Part shown: positions 48,101 through 60,948 of the stretch, piece by piece | How positions within the stretch are numbered: the stretch's first letter is position 1 | How the letters are laid out: each line of letters opens with the position of its first letter | From: Cordilura impudica | Taxonomy: Eukaryota; Arthropoda; Insecta; Diptera; Scathophagidae | NCBI GenBank assembly: GCA_963682025.1 | Contig: OY821518.1 | Coordinates: 231,268,000-231,331,999 of the forward strand | Length of the DNA stretch: 64,000 nt | Direction: 5' to 3' | Notes under the pieces: generated by a model | Told to the model about the DNA's origin: nothing | Seen by the model: only the letters and a program-made list of their open reading frames with translations | The model's database searches: none | Translations under genes and position numbers: made by a program

Positions 48101-48347
48101 CCATTTTTCGTGATATTACACCTGAAATCGCAACAAATTGACTAAAAATTTTGTGTTTTTTTTTTGAAAACCGAAAGTCGGTCAACTTCGAACGGTTATA
48201 TCTTCTAAACTAAATGTGATATTATTAAGAGTAGCATATTTGAAATCGTTGAAAAATTTCCTATAACATGGGTTTATTCAAAACTTCGTCGGCGCACATG
48301 AAAATTTTGATTTTTGCAACCTCCTTTGCTCTACGGGCGCCACTGTG
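45186..48347 (-). mobile_element. Transib transposon, complete ends (RAG1-related family)
   Basis: The left terminus CACAGTGGCGCC (45186) and the right GGCGCCACTGTG (48347) are perfect inverted repeats beginning with the RSS-like heptamer CACAGTG. A second shared subterminal block is TTGCAAAAATCA. The 5-bp flanks are CGTCG and CGACG, matching the CGNCG-type 5-bp target expected for Transib apart from the central base. The 3162-bp length suits an autonomous Transib, but its transposase is broken. Insertion is in the colt 3' intron, 0.87 kb before cassette A. Confidence 0.93.
45507..47429 (-). pseudogene. Transib transposase, RAG1-like DDE recombinase, disrupted
   Basis: Pieces read leftwards from 47429. 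An N-terminal region starts with a 30-bp in-frame duplication (MALNNLSTEN). Then come KWGCDGSSGQSVYKQ (first catalytic Asp), LTMVDGKVVNELTGT (second Asp), CPKHGYGNSNDGNTSRRFF, and PIGELSEEAQESLNK (Glu region). After a further shift comes LAASSDPLISSLR at 45620-45656, with a stop at 45507. These blocks match Transib and correspond to RAG1 D600, D708 and E962. Three lesions are visible: a 29-bp deletion near 46795 relative to the second copy, a shared deletion/shift near 46465 that removes the usual PSSTR stretch, and a shift near 45662. It is not functional. Confidence 0.92.
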
Positions 48348-49216
48348 CGACGTTGATAGTAGAATATAATTCGTTAATTGGTGGCGTTGAACTTCGCGAT
48401 CAAGCCGTATAAAATTCCGAGTAAAGAAATGGTGGTAGCCGGTTTTTACCGCAATGTTGAGTTCTGCTATGGTAAATGCATGGAAGTTGTTTAAAACTGC
48501 AAAGAGATAACATATGGACTAGAGTTTCAACGGAATATTGTTTGCATTTACTTACGAAACTATACCCTGAAAGTGTACACTTCCAAGCGGTCACCGGCTT
48601 CTGATGGTGCAACTACTGCTGGAAACCACCGTGAAAGTGATAACAGAATGTCGAAACAACGATCGACGGGTTCCACTAATCTTTCTATATATATTTTTTT
48701 TAAATTTGGGCTAAAATATAAAAACAACTTTGCATTACTGTCGTTGTTGGTAGAATGTATTTTAGTCTTAAATAAAAAAATACAAATCTTTTTTCTTGTA
48801 GATTTCGTAAAATTTAAGAATTATTATTGAATACCTTACGCAGTTTATTGACACTCTCATATTATTTAAATTTGAATTTATATTTTTTTGTATATGTAAT
48901 AATATTTGGTTAAAAACTAATAAAAATATAATATTTTTATGCTTAGTTTATAAAATCTTATATACGATCATTATGATGCTATTTTTTTTTAATGTGTGCA
49001 ATGTGAAAATAAGGCTTTTGCGGTTATTATTTTTTTTTTAAATTTCATTTCATGCAATTAATGTTCATGGTGTTGGTTATTGACATTTTTCATAATCATC
49101 CTCGCATTTAACCAATAAGTGAGTGTGTAAATGTGTTTTTGTTATGGATTGTCAAACAAAATTATAAGAAAAAAAAAATATTTTATACAAATTTTAATTA
49201 ATTTTATTTCATTAAG
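48348..49216 (+). other. colt intron segment before cassette A, with a GC-richer block
   Basis: Bases 48375-48690 are clearly richer in G+C than their surroundings and hold open stretches on both strands (for example + strand VYTSKRSPASDGA). I do not recognise a protein. The rest (48700-49216) is AT-rich intron ending at the cassette A acceptor (CATTAAG, 49216). The whole segment is repeated at 58227-59095. Confidence 0.4.
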
Positions 49217-49651
49217 ATTTACCCGCCAATGGTTGTTATTTCTTGGTATATGAATATTTACAAGATGCCGCCAAGAAACAGAGCGGCAGCAATCAGGTGA
49301 GCTTGACGGCCACTTTGTTTGCTGGTGGTTCTGCTGGTATTGCTTACTGGCTGGTTGGTATGCCAGCCGATGTTCTTAAGAGTCGTTTACAAACAGGTAA
49401 ATATAAGATATTCATAGATCTTGTGCGTTTTTTGTTTAAATAAATATTTTGTGATTATTCTAGCTCCTGAGGGTACTTATAAAAATGGCATCCGTAGTGT
49501 ATTTAAGGAATTAATGATTAAAGATGGTCCTTTTGCTTTGTATCGTGGTATAACACCTATAATGATTCGTGCTTTTCCCGCCAATGCTGCCTGTTTCTTT
49601 GGCATTGAATTGGCGAATAAATTTTTCGATAAATTTACTCCTAACTTTTAG
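49217..49651 (+). CDS. colt: colt cassette A: 3' terminal exons
   Basis: Two exons, 49217-49396 (donor GTAAAT) and 49464-49651 (acceptor ATTCTAG, stop TAG). They continue the 5' exons in phase, giving a 303-aa carrier. The piece codes [16 protein letters not shown], the third carrier signature [13 protein letters not shown], then [17 protein letters not shown] and ends FFDKFTPNF. This version matches the canonical Drosophila C-terminus (ending APNF) best, so it is the likely conventional isoform. A poly(A) signal AATAAA lies at 49770. No upstream promoter or ATG is seen, so it depends on splicing from the 22-kb exons. Confidence 0.93.
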
Positions 49652-49876
49652 TTTTATATAAGATGTTTAATGATATATAGAATATCCATTGGAATGTGTG
49701 TGAATTCTATTTTTATACTACATAGTTAAAATGTATATTCAGACAGTGCTATCGTGTTTGTTTTTATTTAATAAAAAATTTCAAAATTTAGATAGAAAGA
49801 AAAACGTGAAACGAACCAAATTGTTTTATTTTCCCTTTTATTTTTGGCTTATCGTTTACTACATATAAGTATAATA

Positions 49877-50780
49877 AAGGGTGCCCCAAAGTTCATACAA
49901 GTTTTAAATTTTCCGCAATTTGTGCAGTAAAGTGCTGACAACCAAAAGAAAGACAGTTTGATAGCTGACAGTTTAGAGCCAGAAGAACACGTTTACATTG
50001 TTGAATAAACGCGTTGAATAAAATTTTGAAAAAAAGTTTGGCGGCTGTAGTCCAAAAATTTCGTGTAAAATATAGCCGGAATATTACTTTAACTTTGTCA
50101 ACTGTGAAGAGAGAAATTGAAAAATTCAGGAAAACTGAATCAATTGATGCTGCTAAATACACTGGTCGTTCAAAAAAACAAACCGTTCAAATGTCAATAT
50201 CAAAGTAAGAGTGTTGGTGGAAGTCCTGGAACATCAATTCGGCCTCGTGGACAAGAATTGCAAATTTCAAAAAGTTCTCTACAGCGTATACTTACTGAAG
50301 ATCTGAGTCTCGATGCTTATAAAGTTCAATTTACACAAGAACTGATGTCCAGTGACCATATACAACGAAAGACTTGGTTGAATGAATTATTGATCTTCAA
50401 CAAGTGGATGCTGATTTTTCGAACAAAATCATTCTAACAACATTGCCAAAATTGGGGTTCAGAGAAGCCACATGTGTTTGTCGAAAAACAAATGCATCCA
50501 CAAAGTGCCACTGTTTGGTGCGGTTTTTGGGCTAAAAGCTGCATTGGATCATACTTCTTCGAAAATGTGGCTGGTCAAGCAAAGACTGTGCTCGATATAG
50601 CGACATGATAAGAGACGACATGTGGTTTGAACAAGACGGTGCCACCTGCCAAAGAGCCTGCGAAAAGATTTAATTAGTGCATCGAACATTTCCTGGTAGT
50701 GAACTCTGTTTTTTTGGCAATGAGAATTAAAATCCTAGATCGTATGATTAACACAATTGGGTTTCTTTTTGAACACCCTT
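49877..50780 (+). mobile_element. Decayed mariner between cassettes A and B
   Basis: The ends AAGGGTG (49877) and CACCCTT (50780) are next to TA on both sides. Fragments on the + strand follow the DD41D-type transposase order: STVKREIEKFRKTESIDA, LDAYKVQFTQELMSSD, WCGFWAKSCIGSYFFE, MWFEQDGATC. Shifts, stops and loss of the C-terminal third make it dead. The copy at 59756-60660 is near identical. Confidence 0.85.
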
Positions 50781-51071
50781 TACAAGTCAGTGAACTTGTG
50801 AATTCCGTATATTATTAGATGTAAAGAAAGCTTAAAATATACGCTGCAATTTTACTTTTGTACCCAAATTATATAATAATAACAAATACACAAATTCACA
50901 ACAACACTTATTTTGCACAAAATATACTGATAATTGAAAAAAAACAACTGCTATGTCTTAGTAAATAGATTTTCGCACTTGTTTATTTTTTTACCAATAG
51001 TTTCGTTAATGTTCAATTCATTAATTAATTTATGTAAAATTATGAAATCTGTAACAACATAATTTTTATAG

Positions 51072-51561
51072 ATTTGCCAGCAAATGGTACATATTTTGTA
51101 ACTTATGAAGTTTTCTCAAAAGAATTAAGTGCAAATTCTGATTCCGAATCTGGTGCAGGATTTGTAGCTTCGGTTTTTGCTGGCGGTCTAGCTGGAATGT
51201 CCTATTGGATATTGGGTATGCCAACTGATGTACTCAAAAGTCGTTTACAAACAGGTTTTAAATTTGAATTACTTATGATTTCAATATTTTTTTTAATTTA
51301 AATGTTAACTAAAAAATGCAGTTATCATATTTAATCTTGAGTAAAATATTTTATTTCAAAAAATAATTACTAGCACCGGAAGGTACCTATAAACGGGGCA
51401 TACGAGATGTATTTGCTGAACTTATGAAAACTGAAGGTCCACTGGTACTGTATCGGGGTGTTACACCAGTACTAATACGAGCCTTTCCGGCAAATGCTGC
51501 CTGTTTTTTTGGCATTGAACTAGCTACTATGTTTTTAAAATTGGTGGCTTTAGATTTTTAA
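51072..51561 (+). CDS. colt: colt cassette B: alternative 3' terminal exons
   Basis: Exons 51072-51254 (acceptor TTTTATAG, donor GTTTTA) and 51374-51561 (acceptor TTACTAG, stop TAA) have the same boundaries and phases as cassette A but clearly different protein. The third signature [13 protein letters not shown] is kept. The first part ([13 protein letters not shown]) and the end (FLKLVALDF) diverge. Joined to the 5' exons it would make a 304-aa carrier. AATAAA at 51669 could end the transcript. No ATG or promoter lies between A and B, only a dead mariner, so B is best explained as an alternative terminal cassette. A separate gene that lost its 5' half is possible. The frame is intact, which argues for selection. 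Confidence 0.88.
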
Positions 51562-52160
51562 ATTGTACGCATATGCTTATTTATATTTTAAGGTTAGGGT
51601 TCCGTTTGTTATTTTTTTTAATATGTGTATTTAATATTTTTCTTGTTTGCATGCATTTTTTATTGTGTAATAAATGTTAACAAATTTTTCTTAAAAATAT
51701 AAAAAAATACAATTTGGGCGTGGAGATTTTGAAATTGCAAAAAGTTGTTTACAAAATTATTGACAATATTATTATTTTTGTTTAAAAGGATTTTACATTA
51801 ACTTTTATATATTATAAATTTAAACTAAAAAAATTACAATATTTTTTTATTACTTATGTTTTTCTAGTGGCATGTTTAAAGGTTACTAGATGTTCTAAAA
51901 TTTTATTTTCAATTTAACAAAATTACATTAAAATTTTTAAATTACCTTTATTAAGTTTGGCTGCCACAAAAACATTTTTACAATATTTCTTTTTTTTTAT
52001 ACTTAAAATGGAAAAATTAAATAATTTGTTTTAATAAAATTAAATATATAAATTAATTTATTCTAAATGATGAAATACAATAATTATTGAAAATTTTGGC
52101 AAAAGTTTCGAGGCAATAAGAAAGCTTAAAATAAAAAATTAAATAAAATAAAATAATAAA

Positions 52161-52415
52161 CTAAGCTATTTTTCTATCATGAGAATCAAAGGTGAAAACT
52201 TGTTTCATATTTTCAGTTTTCGATAGACTATAGGGTGATAATAACATGGGCAAAACGTTAAGAGCTTTAAGTTCGGGTAAACGTATATTAAGCTGAAAAG
52301 AAAAATTAATTGGATGGAGTGAGATTTAAGACTGAATCGTATTTACCAAATCATCTTTAGGTTTATCGCTATTGTTATTATTAGTCCAAATAGGATCAAT
52401 CCAAAATGGCATATT
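52161..52415 (-). CDS. 3' terminal exons of an unidentified convergent gene
   Basis: Read leftwards: an internal exon 52415-52347 (acceptor TATTCCAG, donor GTAAAT) codes NMPFWIDPIWTNNNNSDKPK and DDL. After a 54-bp intron, a terminal exon 52292-52161 codes LNIRLPELKALNVLPMLLSP ... FDSHDRKIA with stop TAG. Both junctions are phase 0 with good splice sites. I do not recognise the protein. Its 5' exons must lie to the right of 52.4 kb. The next sequence is the ATAAT array and then the second Transib copy, so this set may be orphaned by the duplication. Confidence 0.6.
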
Positions 52416-53136
52416 CTGGAATAAGAAAGTAAAAAATTCATTTGAAAATATTATAAATTCTACACCAAAACAATTGTCCAAATAAACATATACGGTGAGT
52501 GACAATACAATGGAAAAATTTACCAAATTCTAAATGGGATTTCCAATATGGCGTAACGTGGCATTTATACGAAAAAACATAAAAAATTATGAAAAAAATC
52601 AACCCTTTTTAAAAGGTTTTTTTTACATCTATGTATGTAGTAATTAAGTAGCACTATATTAATTTAACAAAATTACAACAATCGATCCTAATAATTTAAA
52701 GTTATATGAAAAATATGCACTGGCGTTACGTTACAAAAAACAGAAGTGAATTTTGACTTGGATTACAAAATTCAAAACTCTGCGAATTGGACAAGACTTT
52801 TTGTATAAAACTTTTTTCGAAGGATTTGAAATAATATAGGTTCATTTCGAAGTTATAAAATTTAAAAATCTTCTCTCCTTATCTTTTCCTTATTAGCATA
52901 AGTATCTGGCGTGACGTTACATGACGTTACGTTACTTAAATTTCCATTAGAAAATTTTTAGTTACGATTGTTTTTAAGAAATTATTTAACGCAACTAAAA
53001 CATAAAATTTAGATATTATAAGTTGAAAAAAATGTAAAGTGCAATATATTTTTTATTGTAATATTATGATTAGAAGAACAAGATTTGCAAGATATGTATA
53101 TACTCGTAGAAAATTAGATTATTATATTATGTTTTA

Positions 53137-55971
53137 TATTATAATATAATATAATATAATATAATATAATATAATATAATATAATATAATATAATATAAT
53201 ATAATATAATATAATATAATATAATATAATATAATATAATATAATATAATATAATATAATATAATATAATATAATATAATATAATATAATATAATATAAT
53301 ATAATATAATATAATATAATATAATATAATATAATATAATATAATATAATATAATATAATATAATATAATATAATATAATATAATATAATATAATATAAT
53401 ATAATATAATATAATATAATATAATATAATATAATATAATATAATATAATATAATATAATATAATATAATATAATATAATATAATATAATATAATATAAT
53501 ATAATATAATATAATATAATATAATATAATATAATATAATATAATATAATATAATATAATATAATATAATATAATATAATATAATATAATATAATATAAT
53601 ATAATATAATATAATATAATATAATATAATATAATATAATATAATATAATATAATATAATATAATATAATATAATATAATATAATATAATATAATATAAT
53701 ATAATATAATATAATATAATATAATATAATATAATATAATATAATATAATATAATATAATATAATATAATATAATATAATATAATATAATATAATATAAT
53801 ATAATATAATATAATATAATATAATATAATATAATATAATATAATATAATATAATATAATATAATATAATATAATATAATATAATATAATATAATATAAT
53901 ATAATATAATATAATATAATATAATATAATATAATATAATATAATATAATATAATATAATATAATATAATATAATATAATATAATATAATATAATATAAT
54001 ATAATATAATATAATATAATATAATATAATATAATATAATATAATATAATATAATATAATATAATATAATATAATATAATATAATATAATATAATATAAT
54101 ATAATATAATATAATATAATATAATATAATATAATATAATATAATATAATATAATATAATATAATATAATATAATATAATATAATATAATATAATATAAT
54201 ATAATATAATATAATATAATATAATATAATATAATATAATATAATATAATATAATATAATATAATATAATATAATATAATATAATATAATATAATATAAT
54301 ATAATATAATATAATATAATATAATATAATATAATATAATATAATATAATATAATATAATATAATATAATATAATATAATATAATATAATATAATATAAT
54401 ATAATATAATATAATATAATATAATATAATATAATATAATATAATATAATATAATATAATATAATATAATATAATATAATATAATATAATATAATATAAT
54501 ATAATATAATATAATATAATATAATATAATATAATATAATATAATATAATATAATATAATATAATATAATATAATATAATATAATATAATATAATATAAT
54601 ATAATATAATATAATATAATATAATATAATATAATATAATATAATATAATATAATATAATATAATATAATATAATATAATATAATATAATATAATATAAT
54701 ATAATATAATATAATATAATATAATATAATATAATATAATATAATATAATATAATATAATATAATATAATATAATATAATATAATATAATATAATATAAT
54801 ATAATATAATATAATATAATATAATATAATATAATATAATATAATATAATATAATATAATATAATATAATATAATATAATATAATATAATATAATATAAT
54901 ATAATATAATATAATATAATATAATATAATATAATATAATATAATATAATATAATATAATATAATATAATATAATATAATATAATATAATATAATATAAT
55001 ATAATATAATATAATATAATATAATATAATATAATATAATATAATATAATATAATATAATATAATATAATATAATATAATATAATATAATATAATATAAT
55101 ATAATATAATATAATATAATATAATATAATATAATATAATATAATATAATATAATATAATATAATATAATATAATATAATATAATATAATATAATATAAT
55201 ATAATATAATATAATATAATATAATATAATATAATATAATATAATATAATATAATATAATATAATATAATATAATATAATATAATATAATATAATATAAT
55301 ATAATATAATATAATATAATATAATATAATATAATATAATATAATATAATATAATATAATATAATATAATATAATATAATATAATATAATATAATATAAT
55401 ATAATATAATATAATATAATATAATATAATATAATATAATATAATATAATATAATATAATATAATATAATATAATATAATATAATATAATATAATATAAT
55501 ATAATATAATATAATATAATATAATATAATATAATATAATATAATATAATATAATATAATATAATATAATATAATATAATATAATATAATATAATATAAT
55601 ATAATATAATATAATATAATATAATATAATATAATATAATATAATATAATATAATATAATATAATATAATATAATATAATATAATATAATATAATATAAT
55701 ATAATATAATATAATATAATATAATATAATATAATATAATATAATATAATATAATATAATATAATATAATATAATATAATATAATATAATATAATATAAT
55801 ATAATATAATATAATATAATATAATATAATATAATATAATATAATATAATATAATATAATATAATATAATATAATATAATATAATATAATATAATATAAT
55901 ATAATATAATATAATATAATATAATATAATATAATATAATATAATATAATATAATATAATATAATATAATA
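53137..55971. repeat. (ATAAT)n pentanucleotide array, about 2.8 kb
   Basis: About 567 units, with no interruption noticed. The flank to the left is unique sequence shared with 63000. The flank to the right is directly the interior of a Transib element. The 965- and 1056-codon minus-strand frames with a repeating YYIIL pattern are by-products of a 5-bp unit lacking stops in that reading. Confidence 0.97.
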
Positions 55972-58226
55972 GGGTAGGGTATACGCCAGTTTTAGCAAGA
56001 ACTCCATACACCTTATCCTTGCGTGCAATGGTGACATTCCATATTCGTAATTCTCCTCGTTTGTAGAATCGTTTAAATTACCAAAGTTCTTCTGACTCTT
56101 TTTGCAAATCGGGCATGACAATGTTGAGGTTGTTCGTGTCAGTTCGTTTACGTCAACCATGGTCAGGTGGAACTCGTAATTGCATTCAATATATTTTCCT
56201 TCTCCAATTTGCAGCTCAGTAGGCTTAATCTTGCTTATTTGTTCTTCAATGTCCTTCACCGTGGTCCTTATGAGTTCTGCCGAATCCCTTGCAAACTGAA
56301 ACATTGATTTTTCCAGTGTAGGGAAACATCAGATTTTAGCCGCAAAGGAACAACAGATGCCATAAACATATTTCCGTCCGATATTGTAGCGTCATCGGAA
56401 GATATCCTTTGCTTATAAACGCTTTGTCCGGATGATCCATCGCAGCCCCATTTGCTGATCTATGTCAGTTTCTCAGGAAGAATTTTCACCTCATTTTCAG
56501 GAAGACTCTCCAACAACCGTTTTGCTGTATGGCCCATGAGATCCTGCAGATTGGCTTTCACAGAGACTTCCGTACTCTCCGTATGCAGTGGTCGTGCATT
56601 TATTTTGGCTTGCGTAATATGCTTGTATCCTGGTAAAACGTCAGCCCCGTGTCACATCAAGGATGCCCGTAGTATCTCATATTTTTCTTTGGAAAGTTGT
56701 AAGTCCATAAACAAGTCCAAGGCTTCTTCGGAACCATACTTTTTAATGTGTGCGTTTGTGGGCGTGGGAATGCTTTCCTTAATCCTTTTTAGTCGCAGTG
56801 GGCTTGCGTCAGCAACAGATTTTGTAATCTGCGACCTAACTCTTTCACTATCCTTTGTATATTTAATAGACAGCGCGTCCGATAAATGCTTCGTGGTCAA
56901 GTCATTGGTGGCATCGGCAAGTTTCCTCTTTCTTGTGAAAATAGAACACTCCTCAATACTTTTTTTTGGCCTTCCTTTTGCTCCTCTGGTTAATGTGGTG
57001 GGTTTATCTACTGCCAATATATCCAGGATGGTGTCTTCATTAAGCCAGTCCTAGTATTTGGAGTTGAAGTTCTGAATGGTTCGATTAGATTTCACCCATT
57101 TTGCCTTAATATTTGCATATATCAGATAAAAATTATTTTTTTATAATTTCGCTTCTCTCAATATTTCCGTATAAGCTATCAAGTTCTTCTAAAGCAGCTT
57201 CAGTGAAAAACTTTGGTGTAGTTGACCTTCTAAACAGTTCAAATAATTTTAAATTGTTTAACGCCATGGTTTCAGTAGTTGTTGCGCCAACTTTCAGTCG
57301 TAGACTAATCCAGGCAGTATGCTTATTTTGCAATATATAGGCTTATGCTACCATTCCTAAAAAGCTACCTGTTCCCTGCATACATATGGATTTAGGCTGA
57401 ATTATGCAATTTTGATATTATGCTCGTGTCTAAATAAGATTTGTGCCTACCTGGAGGGACCATAAGTCAATATTGTTCTTGACCATTTGTACTCCAAAGT
57501 AATTTTTAAGTGAGGTGCGTACCTGCGAATTTCAATGAGTAGTTTTTTGTGCATCCCGTGTCTGTAACAGAATATTGGGAGTAGACTTTGGCAGAGGCTC
57601 ACAGGTAGACAACCGACTTAAAATGCAATTTTCAAACTATTAGATCAAACTACTGTCAGTCAAAAAATGTAAGGGATGCACGCCATACAATTTCTGCAAC
57701 CATGTATTTTTAACCTTTTTTACCTCTAGAAGCCAAACGGGCACGTACGGGCAGATAAAACCTTTTGAATTATGTAAAGAAATAATCAAATATGGCAAAT
57801 ATAGAAAAATACAGATTTTTTTAGTTTCCGTCAAAGTTGAAAAATAGTGAAAAAACGGATAGTTTTTAAATAGTGATTTACCAGGAGAAACACAAAGCAA
57901 ACAGTTTATTTTTTTTTTATCATTATCCATCTAATAAATACATCAATCAACACAAACAAAAAATAAGGCGATTCGTTACCCATTTTTCGTGATATTACAC
58001 CTGAAATCGCAACAAATTGACTAAAAATTTTGTGTTTTTTTTTTGAAAACCGAAAGTCGGTCAACTTCGAACGGTTATATCTTCTAAACTAAATGTGATA
58101 TTATTAAGAGTAGCATATTTGAAATCGTTGAAAAATTTCCTATAACATGGGTTTATTCAAAACTTCGTCGGCGCACATGAAAATTTTGATTTTTGCAACC
58201 TCCTTTGCTCTACGGGCGCCACTGTG
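55972..58226 (-). pseudogene. Second Transib copy, left part lost at the ATAAT array
   Basis: It begins at the position equivalent to 46126 of the first Transib and runs to the right terminus CACTGTG at 58226. Relative to copy 1 it lacks the 30-bp start duplication and keeps a 29-bp stretch deleted there, but has a TGA just inside that stretch and a TAG in place of GAG near 57052. It shares the ancestral deletion near 56303. Catalytic-Asp regions remain; the Glu-bearing C-terminus and the left terminus are missing. Left of about 57960 it is about 2% different from copy 1, with several indels. Right of that it appears identical. Confidence 0.92.
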
Positions 58227-59095
58227 CGACGTTGATAGTAGAATATAATTCGTTAATTGGTGGCGTTGAACTTCGCGATCAAGCCGTATAAAATTCCGAG
58301 TAAAGAAATGGTGGTAGCCGGTTTTTACCGCAATGTTGAGTTCTGCTATGGTAAATGCATGGAAGTTGTTTAAAACTGCAAAGAGATAACATATGGACTA
58401 GAGTTTCAACGGAATATTGTTTGCATTTACTTACGAAACTATACCCTGAAAGTGTACACTTCCAAGCGGTCACCGGCTTCTGATGGTGCAACTACTGCTG
58501 GAAACCACCGTGAAAGTGATAACAGAATGTCGAAACAACGATCGACGGGTTCCACTAATCTTTCTATATATATTTTTTTTAAATTTGGGCTAAAATATAA
58601 AAACAACTTTGCATTACTGTCGTTGTTGGTAGAATGTATTTTAGTCTTAAATAAAAAAATACAAATCTTTTTTCTTGTAGATTTCGTAAAATTTAAGAAT
58701 TATTATTGAATACCTTACGCAGTTTATTGACACTCTCATATTATTTAAATTTGAATTTATATTTTTTTGTATATGTAATAATATTTGGTTAAAAACTAAT
58801 AAAAATATAATATTTTTATGCTTAGTTTATAAAATCTTATATACGATCATTATGATGCTATTTTTTTTTAATGTGTGCAATGTGAAAATAAGGCTTTTGC
58901 GGTTATTATTTTTTTTTTAAATTTCATTTCATGCAATTAATGTTCATGGTGTTGGTTATTGACATTTTTCATAATCATCCTCGCATTTAACCAATAAGTG
59001 AGTGTGTAAATGTGTTTTTGTTATGGATTGTCAAACAAAATTATAAGAAAAAAAAAATATTTTATACAAATTTTAATTAATTTTATTTCATCAAG

Positions 59096-59530
59096 ATTTA
59101 CCCGCCAATGGTTGTTATTTCTTGGTATATGAATATTTACAAGATGCCGCCAAGAAACAGAGCGGCAGCAATCAGGTGAGCTTGACGGCCACTTTGTTTG
59201 CTGGTGGTTCTGCTGGTATTGCTTACTGGCTGGTTGGTATGCCAGCCGATGTTCTTAAGAGTCGTTTACAAACAGGTAAATATAAGATATTCATAGATCT
59301 TGTGCGTTTTTTGTTTAAATAAATATTTTGTGATTATTCTAGCTCCTGAGGGTACTTATAAAAATGGCATCCGTAGTGTATTTAAGGAATTAATGATTAA
59401 AGATGGTCCTTTTGCTTTGTATCGTGGTATAACACCTATAATGATTCGTGCTTTTCCCGCCAATGCTGCCTGTTTCTTTGGCATTGAATTGGCGAATAAA
59501 TTTTTCGATAAATTTACTCCTAACTTTTAG
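59096..59530 (+). CDS. colt: colt cassette A' (duplicate of cassette A)
   Basis: Exons 59096-59275 and 59343-59530, 9879 bp after cassette A. No coding difference from A was noticed; the acceptor reads CATCAAG instead of CATTAAG. Frame, splice sites and poly(A) signal are preserved. Real only if the tandem duplication is real; otherwise it is an assembly duplicate of A. Confidence 0.8.
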
Positions 59531-59755
59531 TTTTATATAAGATGTTTAATGATATATAGAATATCCATTGGAATGTGTGTGAATTCTATTTTTATACTAC
59601 ATAGTTAAAATGTATATTCAGACAGTGCTATCGTGTTTGTTTTTATTTAATAAAAAATTTCAAAATTTAGATAGAAAGAAAAACGTGAAACGAACCAAAT
59701 TGTTTTATTTTCCCTTTTATTTTTGGCTTATCGTTTACTACATATAAGTATAATA

Positions 59756-60660
59756 AAGGGTGCCCCAAAGTTCATACAAGTTTTAAATTTTCCGCAATTT
59801 GTGCAGTAAAGTGCTGACAACCAAAAGAAAGACAGTTTGATAGCTGACAGTTTAGAGCCAGAAGAACACGTTTACATTGTTGAATAAACGCGTTGAATAA
59901 AATTTTGAAAAAAAGTTTGGCGGCTGTAGTCCAAAAATTTCGTGTAAAATATAGCCGGAATATTACTTTAACTTTGTCAACTGTGAAGAGAGAAATTGAA
60001 AAATTCAGGAAAACTGAATCAATTGATGCTGCTAAATACACTGGTCGTTCAAAAAAACAAACCGTTCAAATGTCAATATCAAAGTAAGAGTGTTGGTGGA
60101 AGTCCTGGAACATCAATTCGGCCTCGTGGACAAGAATTGCAAATTTCAAAAAGTTCTCTACAGCGTATACTTACTGAAGATCTGAGTCTCGATGCTTATA
60201 AAGTTCAATTTACACAAGAACTGATGTCCAGTGACCATATACAACGAAAGAATTGGTTGAATGAATTATTGATCTTCAACAAGTGGATGCTGATTTTTCG
60301 AACAAAATCATTCTAACAACATTGCCAAAATTGGGGTTCAGAGAAGCCACATGTGTTTGTCGAAAAACAAATGCATCCACAAAGTGCCACTGTTTGGTGC
60401 GGTTTTTGGGCTAAAAGCTGCATTGGATCATACTTCTTCGAAAATGTGGCTGGTCAAGCAAAGACTGTGCTCGATATAGCGACATGATAAGAGACGACAT
60501 GTGGTTTGAACAAGACGGTGCCACCTGCCAAAGAGCCTGCGAAAAGATTTAATTAGTGCATCGAACATTTCCTGGTAGTGAACTCTGTTTTTTTTGGCAA
60601 TGAGAATTAAAATCCTAGATCGTATGATTAACACAATTGGGTTTCTTTTTGAACACCCTT
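59756..60660 (+). mobile_element. Duplicate of the decayed mariner
   Basis: Same ends, TA flanks and lesions as 49877-50780. Two differences were noted: AAAGACTTGG versus AAAGAATTGG, and one extra T near 60590. Shared lesions show that this element was already dead before the segment was copied. Confidence 0.85.
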
Positions 60661-60948
60661 TACAAGTCAGTGAACTTGTGAATTCCGTATATTATTAGAT
60701 GTAAAGAAAGCTTAAAATATACGCTGCAATTTTACTTTTGTACCCAAATTATATAATAATAAATACACAAATTCACAACAACACTTATTTTGCACAAAAT
60801 ATACTGATAATTGAAAAAAAACAACTGCTATGTCTTAGTAAATAGATTTTCGCACTTGTTTATTTTTTTACCAATAGTTTCGTTAATGTTCAATTCATTA
60901 ATTAATTTATGTAAAATTATGAAATCTGTAACAACATAATTTTTATAG

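Noticed and set aside
51072..51561. Calling cassette B a pseudogene fragment
   Set aside because: Frame, both splice junctions, the carrier signature, the stop and the poly(A) signal are all intact.
53114..56304. Minus-strand frames of 965 and 1056 codons with a repeating YYIIL pattern
   Set aside because: They are translations of the ATAAT array, whose unit lacks stops in that reading. One of them merely runs on into Transib sequence.
46452..57054. + strand frames of up to 200 codons inside the Transib copies (for example 56452-57054)
   Set aside because: They are antisense shadows of the Transib transposase, whose motifs read clearly on the minus strand.
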